NCBI GenBank assembly: GCA_934435205.1
Contig: CAKSAK010000001.1
Span: forward strand, 496,001-560,000
Direction of reading: 5' to 3'
Length of the DNA: 64,000 bases
Source of the DNA: an uncultured Ruminococcus sp.
Lineage (GTDB): Bacteria > Bacillota > Clostridia > Oscillospirales > Ruminococcaceae
In this document: positions 8,335-16,723 of the stretch, one piece after another
Layout: the number at the start of each line of letters is the position of its first letter
How positions within the stretch are numbered: position 1 is the stretch's first letter
The notes under the pieces: generated by a model
The model's input: only the letters and a program-made list of their open reading frames with translations
The model's database searches: none
What the model was told of the DNA's origin: nothing
Made by a program: the position numbers and the translations under genes

Positions 8335-8410
8335 GGGCGAACGATGTTCGCCCCTACATACAAATGGCGTATTTACGCAAATTGTATGTAGGGGACGGCG
8401 TCCCCTACAT
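8335..8410. repeat. Composite GGGCGAAC palindromic element (full copy)
   Basis: The order is hairpin GGGCGAAC-GAT-GTTCGCCC, then CTACATACAA, a spacer, the complementary TTGTATGTAG, then the hairpin GGGACGGCGTCCC and CTACAT. Two terminal hairpins thus flank a central stem. The left hairpin recurs at 15050, 19307, 22072, 26430, 43292, 49711 and 54197. It is non-coding and MITE-like. Confidence 0.8.
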
Positions 8411-8450
8411 GGTTTGTAAAGCATATAAATATTGTGCGAATACAGCCAAC

Positions 8451-8480
8451 AAAAAAGACAGCCCCACACGGGAGCTGTCC
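8451..8480 (-). terminator. Terminator of mscL
   Basis: Minus strand: GACAGCTCCC, loop, GGGGCTGTC, then TTTTTTG, 31 bases after the mscL stop. Confidence 0.85.
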
Positions 8481-8510
8481 CTTAACTTAAAAAGTGTACC
8501 GTTTCAGATC

Positions 8511-8960
8511 TTATTCTTCTGCCTTTTCTTCCTCTTTGCTCGCCTCAGCCGCCTGCTGTGCCTTGAGAAGATCCCTGATCTCTGTAAGAAGCACTATGTC
8601 CACCGGTGGCTCTGCAGGCTTTTCAGGCTCTTCATGCTTGCCAAGTGACGCAAGTTTGTTTATGACCTTCATTATTACAAAAATAACGAACGCCATGATT
8701 ATGAAGTTGATCACTGCCGTCAGAAATGCACCGTAGTTTATGTACTGATTTCCAAGCAAATGTATCTTGCCCTCTACGTCAGCACCGCCTATACAGCCTA
8801 TTATCGGGTTGATAAAATTCTCCGTAAATGACTTCACGATATCCTGAAACGCAGCACCTATGATAACGCCCACTGCCAGGTCCATGACGTTTCCTTTGAG
8901 AGCAAACGCCTTGAACTCATTTACGAACTTCTTGATAAATCCTTTTTTCTTCTCTTCCAT
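8511..8960 (-). CDS. mscL: Large-conductance mechanosensitive channel MscL
   Basis: 149 residues. The N-terminal amphipathic segment (KKFVNEFKAFALKGNVMDLAVGVIIGAAF) and first pore helix match the MscL signature; the second helix is at about residues 75-100, and the C-terminus is a charged helix (LLTEIRDLLKAQ) followed by an acidic tail. MscL forms a pentamer in the plasma membrane that opens under osmotic down-shock. The start at 8960 is chosen because the protein begins exactly at the family start, with AAAGG upstream; the longer open frame is not needed. It is monocistronic. Confidence 0.95.
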   Translation of the reverse strand: MEEKKKGFIKKFVNEFKAFALKGNVMDLAVGVIIGAAFQDIVKSFTENFINPIIGCIGGADVEGKIHLLGNQYINYGAFLTAVINFIIMAFVIFVIMKVINKLASLGKHEEPEKPAEPPVDIVLLTEIRDLLKAQQAAEASKEEEKAEE

Positions 8961-9009
8961 AACGGTTACGACCTTTCGTTTTATTATTCCGAGCCACGCT
9001 CCTATGGTC

Positions 9010-9038
9010 ATTTTACCACATATTTTGATCATTTTCAA
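9010..9038 (-). promoter_or_regulatory. Promoter of mscL
   Basis: Minus strand: TTGAAA, 17 bp ending ATGTGG, TAAAAT, 50 bases before the ATG. Confidence 0.75.
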
Positions 9039-9129
9039 TAGTTTTTCTACAAAATCGTATGGTTTTACGTCATTTTGCTCATATATGTTAATGCAATGTA
9101 AATGCTTTGTAAACAGTCTTGAAAAGGTA

Positions 9130-9158
9130 TTGCATTTCTCGAAATGGTATGCTATAAT
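9130..9158 (+). promoter_or_regulatory. Promoter of the tRNA-Gln pair
   Basis: TTGCAT, 17 bp ending TATGC, TATAAT, 32 bases before the first tRNA-Gln. It is divergent from mscL. Confidence 0.8.
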
Positions 9159-9189
9159 GATTAAGCTGTTTGAGTGAGGGACATGACGA

Positions 9190-9265
9190 TGGGATATAGC
9201 CAAGAGGTAAGGCAGCGGACTTTGACTCCGTCATTCCGATGGTTCGAATCCATCTATCCCAACCA
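9190..9265 (+). tRNA. tRNA-Gln (anticodon TTG)
   Basis: Cloverleaf with acceptor TGGGATA/TATCCCA, anticodon loop CTTTGAC (TTG), T-loop GTTCGAATC, discriminator A and encoded CCA. It reads CAA and probably CAG. It is first in a two-tRNA unit, 25 bases before the second. Confidence 0.95.
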
Positions 9266-9290
9266 AAAACAAGCTAAATCGAACAAACAT

Positions 9291-9366
9291 TGGGGTGTCG
9301 CCAAGTGGTAAGGCAACGGACTCTGACTCCGTCATTCCGAAGGTTCGAATCCTTCCACCCCAGCCA
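9291..9366 (+). tRNA. tRNA-Gln (anticodon CTG)
   Basis: Cloverleaf with acceptor TGGGGTG/CACCCCA, anticodon loop CTCTGAC (CTG), T-loop GTTCGAATC, discriminator G and encoded CCA. It reads CAG. It is very similar to the first copy, consistent with duplication and anticodon change. Confidence 0.95.
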
Positions 9367-9367
9367 C

Positions 9368-9408
9368 AAAAGACCGCAGATCTTTTTTCTGCGGTCTTTG
9401 TTTTTTTA
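9368..9408 (+). terminator. Terminator of the tRNA-Gln operon
   Basis: AAAGACCGCAGA and TCTGCGGTCTTT form a 12-pair stem, followed by GTTTTTTT; it starts right after the CCA end. Confidence 0.92.
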
Positions 9409-9502
9409 TACATTTTTTCAGTAACCCAAAAAGAGGTTTTGCAACTAAGTATAAGTAAACATAAAAAACAAAATGTGAACAAAAATAATTTGGAATTGTG
9501 TG

Positions 9503-9531
9503 TTTACAAACTGGTAAAAATGTGTTATACT
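9503..9531 (+). promoter_or_regulatory. Promoter of the FN3/VanY gene
   Basis: TTTACA, 17 bp ending ATGTGT, TATACT, 38 bases before the ATG. Confidence 0.75.
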
Positions 9532-9569
9532 TAAAGTGCAAAAGAACTTCATCGAAGGAGGTCTGAAAA

Positions 9570-11330
9570 ATGAAAAAGATAATAAACAGAAAAAATGCAG
9601 CGGCAGTGGCTTGTGCCGCTATGATGATATGTGCGGCAGGGGCTGTGCCTGACAGCGTGCTAAGTGTGAGTATGCCTGTGCAGGCGGCTGAAGCTGTGGT
9701 ACAGACAAGTCTGCCTCAGGTCACAGGGCTGACGTCTAAAACGCCTGATATAAGCTCCATAAGACTTAGCTGGAACGCCGTAAAGGGTGCAGACGGCTAT
9801 TCTGTTGGAATGCGTTCAAAGGGTCAGTATCCTGAGATAGCAGACGTTACGGACACTACATATCTCGTTACAGGTCTGCCTGCGGCAACGAGGGAGAATT
9901 TCAAGGTAAGAGCCTATAAGATAGTGAACGGTCAAAAGGTCTATGGCGACTATTCAGCGAACTACAATTCCGCCACAAATCCTCGCCCTATAAGCGGTCT
10001 TAAAGCTCAGACGGGCAATGGTTCTGTGAGCCTTTCGTGGAAAAAGGTGGGCTGTTCAAACTATCGTGTCTTTATGCTGAAAAACGGAAAGTGGAAGCAG
10101 ATAGCGCAGACGGATACAAACAGCTACACTGTCACAGGGCTTGACGCAGGAAGCTATACATTTAAAGTAAGAGCCTGCAAGCGTGACGATAAGGGTGCAA
10201 ATCACTACGGCAAATATTCACAGGAGATAACGGCACAGGCTGTCAGGGTGGACAAGGTCACTGGTCTGACCTCTAAGACCCCTAACACAAGCTCTATAAA
10301 GCTTAGCTGGAACGCTGTGAGCGGTGCGGACGGCTATTCTGTGGGAATGCGTTCAAAGGGTCAGTATCCTGAGATAGCTGACGTGAAAGGCACGGCCTAC
10401 ACTGTCAAGGGTCTGCCTGCGGCAACAAGGGAGAATTTCAAGGTAAGAGCATATAAGATAGTGGACGGAGTTAAGATATACAGCGACTATTGCGAAAACT
10501 ACAATTCCGCCACAAATCCAAGGAAGGTAACAGGAGTAAAAGCTTCTGACATTACCGCTTCGACCCTTGACCTTAACTGGAAGTCTGTCGGCTGCACAAG
10601 CTACAAGGTGTTTATCTACACAAACGGCAAGTGGAAGAACATAGCTTCATCTACGGTAAATTCCTGCGCAATAAACGGACTTTACGCAAAGACTACATAC
10701 AGATTCAAGGTAAGAGCCTGCAAGACGGACGATAAAGGTTCAAATCACTATGGCGCATATTCCGAGGAGATAACTGTCAAGACCCCAGACCACACTGTCG
10801 AGGTCATAAACGGAATGAGCTATGTTGACGGAGTGCTTTTGGCGAACAAAACATATTCCCTCCCTGCAAGCTATGACCCAAAGGGTCTGACCAAAGAAAC
10901 GTCAGCGGCATTCAAAAAGATGCAGAACGCCGCATATAAAGACGGCATAAGCCTGTGGGTATGCTCAGGATACCGCTCTTATTACGATCAGAGTTACCTT
11001 TATAATATGTACTGCAACCGTGACGGCAAGGCTGCGGCAGACACCTACTCCGCAAGACCTGGCTACAGCGACCATCAAACGGGCATGGCGATAGACGTAA
11101 ACAACGCCAGCGACTCATTTAACGGTACAAGAGAAGCCAAGTGGCTTGCCAACAACTGTGCGAAATATGGTTTTATAATTCGTTATCCAAAGGGCAAAGA
11201 GGCTTACACCGGTTATCAGTATGAGTCTTGGCACATAAGATATGTAGGCACGCCTTTAGCACAAAACATAACCAACAGCGGACTTTCTCTTGAAGAATAC
11301 TTCGGGATAACTTCGCAATACAAGGATTGA
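9570..11330 (+). CDS. Secreted D-Ala-D-Ala carboxypeptidase (VanY/M15) with four FN3 repeats
   Basis: 586 residues. A signal peptide runs to about residue 40 (cleavage near QAAEA). Four fibronectin type III-like domains follow at about 50-410 in an A-B-A'-B' order: domains 1 and 3 are almost identical, 2 and 4 closely similar. The C-terminal ~160 residues are an M15B VanY domain: SGYRS, SDHQTGMAID with zinc ligands His502 and Asp509, and ESWH with Glu552 and zinc ligand His555. The protein probably trims D-Ala from peptidoglycan stems while the FN3 array spaces or anchors it outside the cell. The RBS is AAGGAGG. It is monocistronic, between its own promoter and terminator. Confidence 0.9.
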   Translation: MKKIINRKNAAAVACAAMMICAAGAVPDSVLSVSMPVQAAEAVVQTSLPQVTGLTSKTPDISSIRLSWNAVKGADGYSVGMRSKGQYPEIADVTDTTYLVTGLPAATRENFKVRAYKIVNGQKVYGDYSANYNSATNPRPISGLKAQTGNGSVSLSWKKVGCSNYRVFMLKNGKWKQIAQTDTNSYTVTGLDAGSYTFKVRACKRDDKGANHYGKYSQEITAQAVRVDKVTGLTSKTPNTSSIKLSWNAVSGADGYSVGMRSKGQYPEIADVKGTAYTVKGLPAATRENFKVRAYKIVDGVKIYSDYCENYNSATNPRKVTGVKASDITASTLDLNWKSVGCTSYKVFIYTNGKWKNIASSTVNSCAINGLYAKTTYRFKVRACKTDDKGSNHYGAYSEEITVKTPDHTVEVINGMSYVDGVLLANKTYSLPASYDPKGLTKETSAAFKKMQNAAYKDGISLWVCSGYRSYYDQSYLYNMYCNRDGKAAADTYSARPGYSDHQTGMAIDVNNASDSFNGTREAKWLANNCAKYGFIIRYPKGKEAYTGYQYESWHIRYVGTPLAQNITNSGLSLEEYFGITSQYKD

Positions 11331-11341
11331 CATATGGTTCA

Positions 11342-11380
11342 GACCGCTGTTCACAGGCATCTGTGGACAGCGGTTTTTAT
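11342..11380 (+). terminator. Terminator of the FN3/VanY gene
   Basis: ACCGCTGTTCACAG, GCAT loop, CTGTGGACAGCGGT, then TTTTATT. Confidence 0.9.
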
Positions 11381-11411
11381 TATTCTCCATGCTCACTTAT
11401 CACTTGAAATC

Positions 11412-11440
11412 TTGCATTTCAACATGATCTGTGTTATACT
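11412..11440 (+). promoter_or_regulatory. Promoter of coaBC
   Basis: TTGCAT, 17 bp ending CTGTGT, TATACT. The expected transcription start (about 11447) coincides with the first base of the MITE-like element. Confidence 0.75.
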
Positions 11441-11446
11441 ATATTT

Positions 11447-11622
11447 AAGGCAATACCGCACAAAGATTGTGCGTCAGATGCGTAGTCAGATTTTTTGTCA
11501 GATTGCATAAAAATTCCGCAGGCATACTGTCGTATGTCAAGGGATTTTTGTGTGATATGACGGAAAATCTGCAAGCAGATGGCGTGCAAAGCCGTCAGGC
11601 GGGCTTTGTGCGGTGTTGCCTT
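11447..11622. mobile_element. MITE-like element (176 bp) in the coaBC leader
   Basis: Termini are inverted repeats of about 19 bp: AAGGCAATACCGCACAAAG at the left and CTTTGTGCGGTGTTGCCTT at the right (one wobble/mismatch). The interior has further pairing (CAGATTTTTTGTCAGATTG..., and ATTCCGCA against TGACGGAAAAT) and no credible ORF. AT-rich flanks (ATATTT / ATATATTT) could hide a short target duplication. It occupies nearly the whole leader between promoter and RBS. Confidence 0.75.
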
Positions 11623-11650
11623 ATATATTTCCACTAAGGAGGTCATCTCT

Positions 11651-12844
11651 ATGCTTCTTTCAGGTAAGACGGTCGTTCTCGGCGTCAGCGGCAGTATTGC
11701 GGCTTACAAGATCCCAACTTTAGCAAGACTGCTCAAAAAGCAGGGCTGTAATGTTCAGGTACTCATGACCCAGAACGCCACCCAATTTATAAACCCTATA
11801 ACTTTTGAATCTCTCACAGGCAACAAGTGCCTTATAGATACTTTTGACAGAAATTTTCAATACAGTGTTGAACACGTTGCTCTTGCAAAGCAGGCTGACC
11901 TTGTTATGGTCGCTCCTGCTTCCGCTAATGTTATCGGCAAGATAGCTTACGGCATTGCTGACGATATGCTCACAACAACTGTCATGGCTTGCCATTGCAA
12001 GAAAATGATATCCCCTGCCATGAATCACAATATGTATCATAACCCTATCGTGCAGGACAATCTCCAGAAGCTGGAGCGTTTCGGCTACGAGATAATTGCT
12101 CCTGACAGAGGTATGCTCGCAAACGGTGATGACGGTGACGGCAGAATGCCTGAGCCTGAGGCACTTTTTGAATACATTCTTCGTGAGCTTGCCTGCGAAA
12201 AAGATCTTGCCGGTAAAAAGGTGCTTGTGACGGCAGGTGCGACCATGGAGGCTATCGACCCTGTAAGGTACATCACAAACCATTCAAGCGGAAAAATGGG
12301 CTGTGCAGTGGCAAAGGCGGCTATGCAAAGAGGTGCGCAGGTGACGTTGGTGGCAGGTCACATGGAGGTTTTGCCGCCTATGTTCGTGGACGTTGTGAAC
12401 GTGAAGTCTGCGGCGGATATGTTTGAAGCTGTCACAAAGCTTGCGCCTGAGCAGGATATTATCGTAAAGGCGGCGGCTGTGGCTGACTACACGCCTGTTG
12501 CGGTGGCTGACAACAAGATAAAGAAGTCTGATGATGACATGAAGATAGAGCTTAAACGCACTCAGGATATCCTTGGCTATCTCGGTCAGCACAAGCGTGA
12601 CGGTCAGGTCATATGCGGTTTTTCCATGGAAACTCAGGACGTTATCAAGAACTCTGAGAAAAAGCTCACCAACAAAAACTGTGATATGATATGCGCAAAC
12701 TCACTAAAGACCGCTGGCGCAGGCTTCAAGACGGACACAAATGTTATCACCCTTATCACTGAGGGCGGTGCTGTGGAGCTTCCTATGATGACCAAAGAGG
12801 AAGCCGCTCACAGGATACTTGACGAGCTTGCGAATATGATATAA
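11651..12844 (+). CDS. coaBC: Bifunctional CoaBC (phosphopantothenoylcysteine synthetase/decarboxylase)
   Basis: 397 residues. The N-terminal half is the CoaC flavoprotein: GKTVVLGVSGSIAAYK, MVAPASANVIGKIAYGIADD and the PAMNHNMY motif that contacts substrate. The C-terminal half from about residue 185 is CoaB: KKVLVTAGATMEAIDPVRYI, NHSSGKMG and the CTP-binding region ending in VKAAAVADYTP and KLKRTQDILG-like sequence. Together they convert 4'-phosphopantothenate and cysteine to 4'-phosphopantetheine in coenzyme A synthesis. ATG 11651 is set by AAGGAGG and the family start; an earlier start would lie inside the MITE. Length is typical. Confidence 0.95.
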   Translation: MLLSGKTVVLGVSGSIAAYKIPTLARLLKKQGCNVQVLMTQNATQFINPITFESLTGNKCLIDTFDRNFQYSVEHVALAKQADLVMVAPASANVIGKIAYGIADDMLTTTVMACHCKKMISPAMNHNMYHNPIVQDNLQKLERFGYEIIAPDRGMLANGDDGDGRMPEPEALFEYILRELACEKDLAGKKVLVTAGATMEAIDPVRYITNHSSGKMGCAVAKAAMQRGAQVTLVAGHMEVLPPMFVDVVNVKSAADMFEAVTKLAPEQDIIVKAAAVADYTPVAVADNKIKKSDDDMKIELKRTQDILGYLGQHKRDGQVICGFSMETQDVIKNSEKKLTNKNCDMICANSLKTAGAGFKTDTNVITLITEGGAVELPMMTKEEAAHRILDELANMI

Positions 12845-12895
12845 GTGTACGATAATATGTACAGATAAACAGATTATGAAAGGAAATACGCCCAT

Positions 12896-15007
12896 ATGAA
12901 ACGTATTGAGATATATGAAAACGGCATTAATATAGTATTTGAGATAACAGACGAGAACGAGGCGAAGCTTTTGCACTTCTCTGCTCTGCCTTTTGATGAA
13001 GCCAAGACGGCTTCATACATGGGGCTGAAAACATTCAGACCTGTAGAGATACAAGCGAGCGGTATCGACCGCCCTGACGAGCGTCACGGCAACAAATATA
13101 TTGTTACCGCTCCGGGCTGGAGAATGAAGTTCAGGGACTTCCGTGATGTAAACAATGACCTTGGCAGAAAGCTGGAGCTTGTGACCTTTGACGAGAACAC
13201 GGGGCTAGAAGCTGTGTCCCACTATCAGTTTTACACTGGCACGTCTGTTGTGCGCTGTTGGACTACCCTTACAAACAAGGGCGACGAGGTGCAGACCATT
13301 GAATATATGTCCTCATTTGCGCTGACGGGCGTGGAAAAAGAGGGGCTTAAAAAGCCTGAGGACAAAATGAAGATCTGGGTATGCCACAACTCATGGCAGC
13401 GTGAATTGCAGTGGCAGGACTACACCCTTGAACAGGTGGGTCTTGCTTCATCTGCTAAGCCTGCGGAACAGCGTTCATCAAAGGTATTTGCCTGCACAAA
13501 TGTTGGAAACTGGTCGGCAAAGGAATACATACCAATGGGCGTGCTTGAAAATACCGAAGCAGGCTCGGTGCTGTTTTGGCAGATAGAGCAAAACGGCTCT
13601 TGGCACTGGGAGCTTTCGGACGTGGGCGGTCACTTCTATTTACAGCTTTCAGGTCCGTCTGAGATAGAGTCACACTGGTACAAAGACCTTGCACCTAATG
13701 AGAGCATAGAGAGCGTAAAATGTGCGGTAGGCTCTGTGGCAGGAAGCTTTGACGAAGCTATGGGCGAGCTTACGAAATACCGCAGAAAGATACGCCGCCG
13801 CAACAAGGATAATCAGAGACTTGCGGTAATATTCAACGACTACATGAACTGTCTGTGGGGCGACCCTACGGCTGAAAAAGAGTTCCCCCTTGTGGACGCT
13901 GCGGCAGAGGCAGGCTGTGAATATTTCTGCATTGACGCAGGCTGGTATGCTGACGGCTTTTGGTGGGACGAGGTCGGCGAATGGAAAGAGAGCAGAAAGC
14001 GTTTTCCAAAGGGCGTAAAGGAAGTTGCCGACTATATACGCAAAAAGGGCATGATAGCTGGTCTATGGCTTGAAATAGAGGTCATGGGAATAAAGTGTCC
14101 GCTGGTGGACAGCGTTTGCGATGACAGCTGGTTCTTCACACGTCATGGCAAGAGGGTCTATGACAGAAGCCGTTATCAGCTTGATTTCAGAAACCCGAAA
14201 GTCCGTGCCCACGCTGACGAGGTAATAGACAGGCTGGTTTCTGAATACGGCATTGGCTATATAAAAATGGATTACAACATAGAGCCTGGCATTGGCACTG
14301 AGCAGAACTGCGACAGCGTCGGCGAGGGTCTGTGGGGTCACCAAAAGGCTTATCTTGAATGGCTTGACGGCGTTTTTGCTCGTCACCCTGACCTTATTAT
14401 AGAAAACTGCTCCAGCGGTGGACTTAGAATGGATTATGCTATGCTTTCAAGATACTCCATTCAGTCCACCTCAGATCAGGACGATTACAAAAAATACTGC
14501 ACCATTGCAGCGAACTCTCCTACTGCCCTTTGCCCTGAACAATCGGCTATCTGGGCTTACCCTATCACATCAGGCGACAGGGAGGAAGTTGTTTTCAACA
14601 TGATTAACGCAATGCTTTTGCGTATCCACCAGAGCGGTCACCTTGGCAACATTGACCCTGAGCGAAAGGCACTTGTTAAAGAGGCTATCAGCGTTTACAA
14701 GAAGATAAGGGCGGACATAAAGGAAGCTGTGCCGTTCTGGAGCTTGGGTCTGTCCAAATTTTCGGACGATTGGGTATCTCTCGGTCTTAGAAACGGCAAC
14801 AAGGCTTATCTTGCCGTATGGAGGCGTGAGGGCAAGAGCGACACTTGCGATTTGCCTATAGACTTTCTTAAGGGTGTTGACGCAAAGGTAAAGTGCATTT
14901 ATCCTGATTTCAGCGAAACGCCATTTGAGTTCTCAAAAGCTACTGGCTGTGTTTCTGTGAAGTTTGACAGACCTTATATGGCTAGACTTTTTGAGATAGA
15001 GTGGTAA
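12896..15007 (+). CDS. Alpha-galactosidase, glycoside hydrolase family 36
   Basis: 703 residues, the usual GH36 length, with an N-terminal beta-sandwich, a central TIM barrel from about 300 and a C-terminal sheet domain. Diagnostic segments are DYMNCLWGDPT, FCIDAGWYADG, YIKMDYN with the likely nucleophile Asp459, and STSDQDDY with the likely acid/base Asp527. No signal peptide, so it acts on imported raffinose-family oligosaccharides or melibiose in the cytoplasm. The RBS is AAAGGAAA. No transporter or regulator of the same pathway adjoins it; it follows coaBC by 51 bases. Specificity within GH36 is not resolved. Confidence 0.9.
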   Translation: MKRIEIYENGINIVFEITDENEAKLLHFSALPFDEAKTASYMGLKTFRPVEIQASGIDRPDERHGNKYIVTAPGWRMKFRDFRDVNNDLGRKLELVTFDENTGLEAVSHYQFYTGTSVVRCWTTLTNKGDEVQTIEYMSSFALTGVEKEGLKKPEDKMKIWVCHNSWQRELQWQDYTLEQVGLASSAKPAEQRSSKVFACTNVGNWSAKEYIPMGVLENTEAGSVLFWQIEQNGSWHWELSDVGGHFYLQLSGPSEIESHWYKDLAPNESIESVKCAVGSVAGSFDEAMGELTKYRRKIRRRNKDNQRLAVIFNDYMNCLWGDPTAEKEFPLVDAAAEAGCEYFCIDAGWYADGFWWDEVGEWKESRKRFPKGVKEVADYIRKKGMIAGLWLEIEVMGIKCPLVDSVCDDSWFFTRHGKRVYDRSRYQLDFRNPKVRAHADEVIDRLVSEYGIGYIKMDYNIEPGIGTEQNCDSVGEGLWGHQKAYLEWLDGVFARHPDLIIENCSSGGLRMDYAMLSRYSIQSTSDQDDYKKYCTIAANSPTALCPEQSAIWAYPITSGDREEVVFNMINAMLLRIHQSGHLGNIDPERKALVKEAISVYKKIRADIKEAVPFWSLGLSKFSDDWVSLGLRNGNKAYLAVWRREGKSDTCDLPIDFLKGVDAKVKCIYPDFSETPFEFSKATGCVSVKFDRPYMARLFEIEW

Positions 15008-15049
15008 AAGCAAACTTGGTATTGCCACCAATGCTTGTGCAAAAAAGGC

Positions 15050-15117
15050 GGGCGAACGATGTTCGCCCCTACATATGAATTTGTATTTTTAACATTATTT
15101 TGTAGGGACGGCGTCTC
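15050..15117. repeat. GGGCGAAC palindromic element (degenerate full copy)
   Basis: GGGCGAAC-GAT-GTTCGCCC CTACATA..., then a spacer and TTGTAGGGACGGCGTCTC, the same order as at 8335 with the right hairpin decayed. It lies between the convergent ends of the GH36 gene and lnt. The remaining bases to 15235 show nothing else. Confidence 0.75.
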
Positions 15118-15235
15118 ATTTTTCTGCACGCACGCCATAGCCTTTATAACGAAACACCTTGCTATTCGTCTGCACTTTCGCCCGTTGGATTGCTTATTGC
15201 CCTATCAGCTAAACTTGCATACTGTGATAGATTTC

Positions 15236-16663
15236 CTACCTGCCTATAAGGGTGATTTTTCCCCACACCGCACCTTTTGTCTTGTCCGATTTTACGGACA
15301 GTTGCTCGCCTGTGGGTGAGATTATCGCTGATATTCCGCAGTTTCCTGCACGGAGGACATATCTTCTGTTCTCAACGGCTCTCATTATGCAGTGGCGGTA
15401 ATGCTGTTCTCGTGCGGAGCTTTTGCCAAACCATGAATCGTTGGTGGAAACGCATATTATCTGTGCGCCCTGCTCTTTCTGTCGGCTCACAAGACTTGGA
15501 AAAATGGACTCTATGCAGATAACAGAGCCTATGGTCATGCCGTCGGAAGTGAGGGGCTTGGTGTGTCTTTCGTCTGCACATTCGCTCATGGTGTCAAGGT
15601 GGAAAATGCCTGCAAAGGGGGTTTTCTCACCGAAAGGCACAAGCACTTGTTTCAGGTAGGGCGAAGACGCAATGCCGTTTTTATCATAGGCGAAAAGGGC
15701 GTTGTAGTCCTTGCCGTTTTCAAGATAGAACGAGCCTGTGACGAGGGTACAGCCGTGGGTGGCGGCAAAGTCTGATATAAGGGAAAATTCTTTTAGCTGT
15801 TCGTCATAGTCTTTCGACACGGCAGTTTCAGGAAGCAGAACAAGGTCAGTACCCCACCGCCAACAGCTTTCCATTATAGAAAGATAGGAGCGTGCTGAGT
15901 CAAGGGCTTTACGGTGTGATTTTTCCCTGCCCTCCAGACTATCCTGTGCGCAGATAACGTCTATCTGAGGGTAGATTTTATCGAGCTTTTTGTCGAGGTT
16001 CACGGAATAAAGTCCGTAGCTTAGATTTGCGCCCTGCAAAAGCAGTGCAAAGGCGGTGCAGGCAAAACGCTTTTTGCTAGTATATATCTCCCCATGCAGA
16101 CCGTTGAGCAGGAAAATTATAAAGCTTGTAAGGCGGCAGCTTATGAGGGTGGCGGATTGCAAAAGCAAGGGCGAGCTTGTTACAGTGAGCCATGCCGCAG
16201 ACCATGGGAACGCCAAAAACGGCACTTTCTCCTGAAGCCACTCCCCTGCTGTCAAAAGCAGGCAGAGCAGGACTATCTCAGACAGGCGGTGTTTGAGATG
16301 TGTTCGCAGGGGCAGGAAAAGGCTAAGTGGAAGGTACATAAGGATACACTCCCACAAGGTCAGACCTAACCACGCTAAAGCGGCAAGGGGTATTGCGGCA
16401 AAGGACGGCAGAGGACATATTTTCCATATAGTGAGCATAAAAGTGAGCTGAAAAAGATAGTAGGGTACAAAAAAGCACAGAAAATCGAGCCTGAAAGCCC
16501 TTTTTTCATGGCAGGCTGACAGGCAATGCACCATTGGCGCAAAGATAAAAAACGCAAGCCACGGCAAATTCAAGGTGGATTGCATAAGGGCGCTCACTAT
16601 TCCCGTGAGGGCGAGGAACGCTCTCCGTGAGGTTTTGGGGGCAATTATTTTCGAGATATTCAT
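15236..16663 (-). CDS. lnt: Apolipoprotein N-acyltransferase-like protein
   Basis: 475 residues. The N-terminal ~200 residues hold several membrane helices with the Lnt-like WLAFFIFAP and LPWLGL-type pattern, and the C-terminal half is a nitrilase-type domain with all three catalytic residues: Glu in LLPETAVSKD, Lys in LKQVLVPFGEKTPF and Cys in GSVICIESIFP. The enzyme would add a third acyl chain to lipoproteins on the outer face of the plasma membrane. Many predicted lipoproteins occur in this window. ATG 16663 gives the family start, but its RBS is weak. Lnt is classically Gram-negative, so its presence in a Firmicute is worth noting. Confidence 0.8.
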   Translation of the reverse strand: MNISKIIAPKTSRRAFLALTGIVSALMQSTLNLPWLAFFIFAPMVHCLSACHEKRAFRLDFLCFFVPYYLFQLTFMLTIWKICPLPSFAAIPLAALAWLGLTLWECILMYLPLSLFLPLRTHLKHRLSEIVLLCLLLTAGEWLQEKVPFLAFPWSAAWLTVTSSPLLLQSATLISCRLTSFIIFLLNGLHGEIYTSKKRFACTAFALLLQGANLSYGLYSVNLDKKLDKIYPQIDVICAQDSLEGREKSHRKALDSARSYLSIMESCWRWGTDLVLLPETAVSKDYDEQLKEFSLISDFAATHGCTLVTGSFYLENGKDYNALFAYDKNGIASSPYLKQVLVPFGEKTPFAGIFHLDTMSECADERHTKPLTSDGMTIGSVICIESIFPSLVSRQKEQGAQIICVSTNDSWFGKSSAREQHYRHCIMRAVENRRYVLRAGNCGISAIISPTGEQLSVKSDKTKGAVWGKITLIGR

Positions 16664-16723
16664 GCAAATATTATTACCCCAAATGCGCACATAATTCACA
16701 AAACTAAAAAGGGAGGCAGTAAA

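Noticed and set aside
11447..11622. T-box or riboswitch in the coaBC leader
   Set aside because: No T-box or terminator/antiterminator elements; the inverted ends fit a MITE better.
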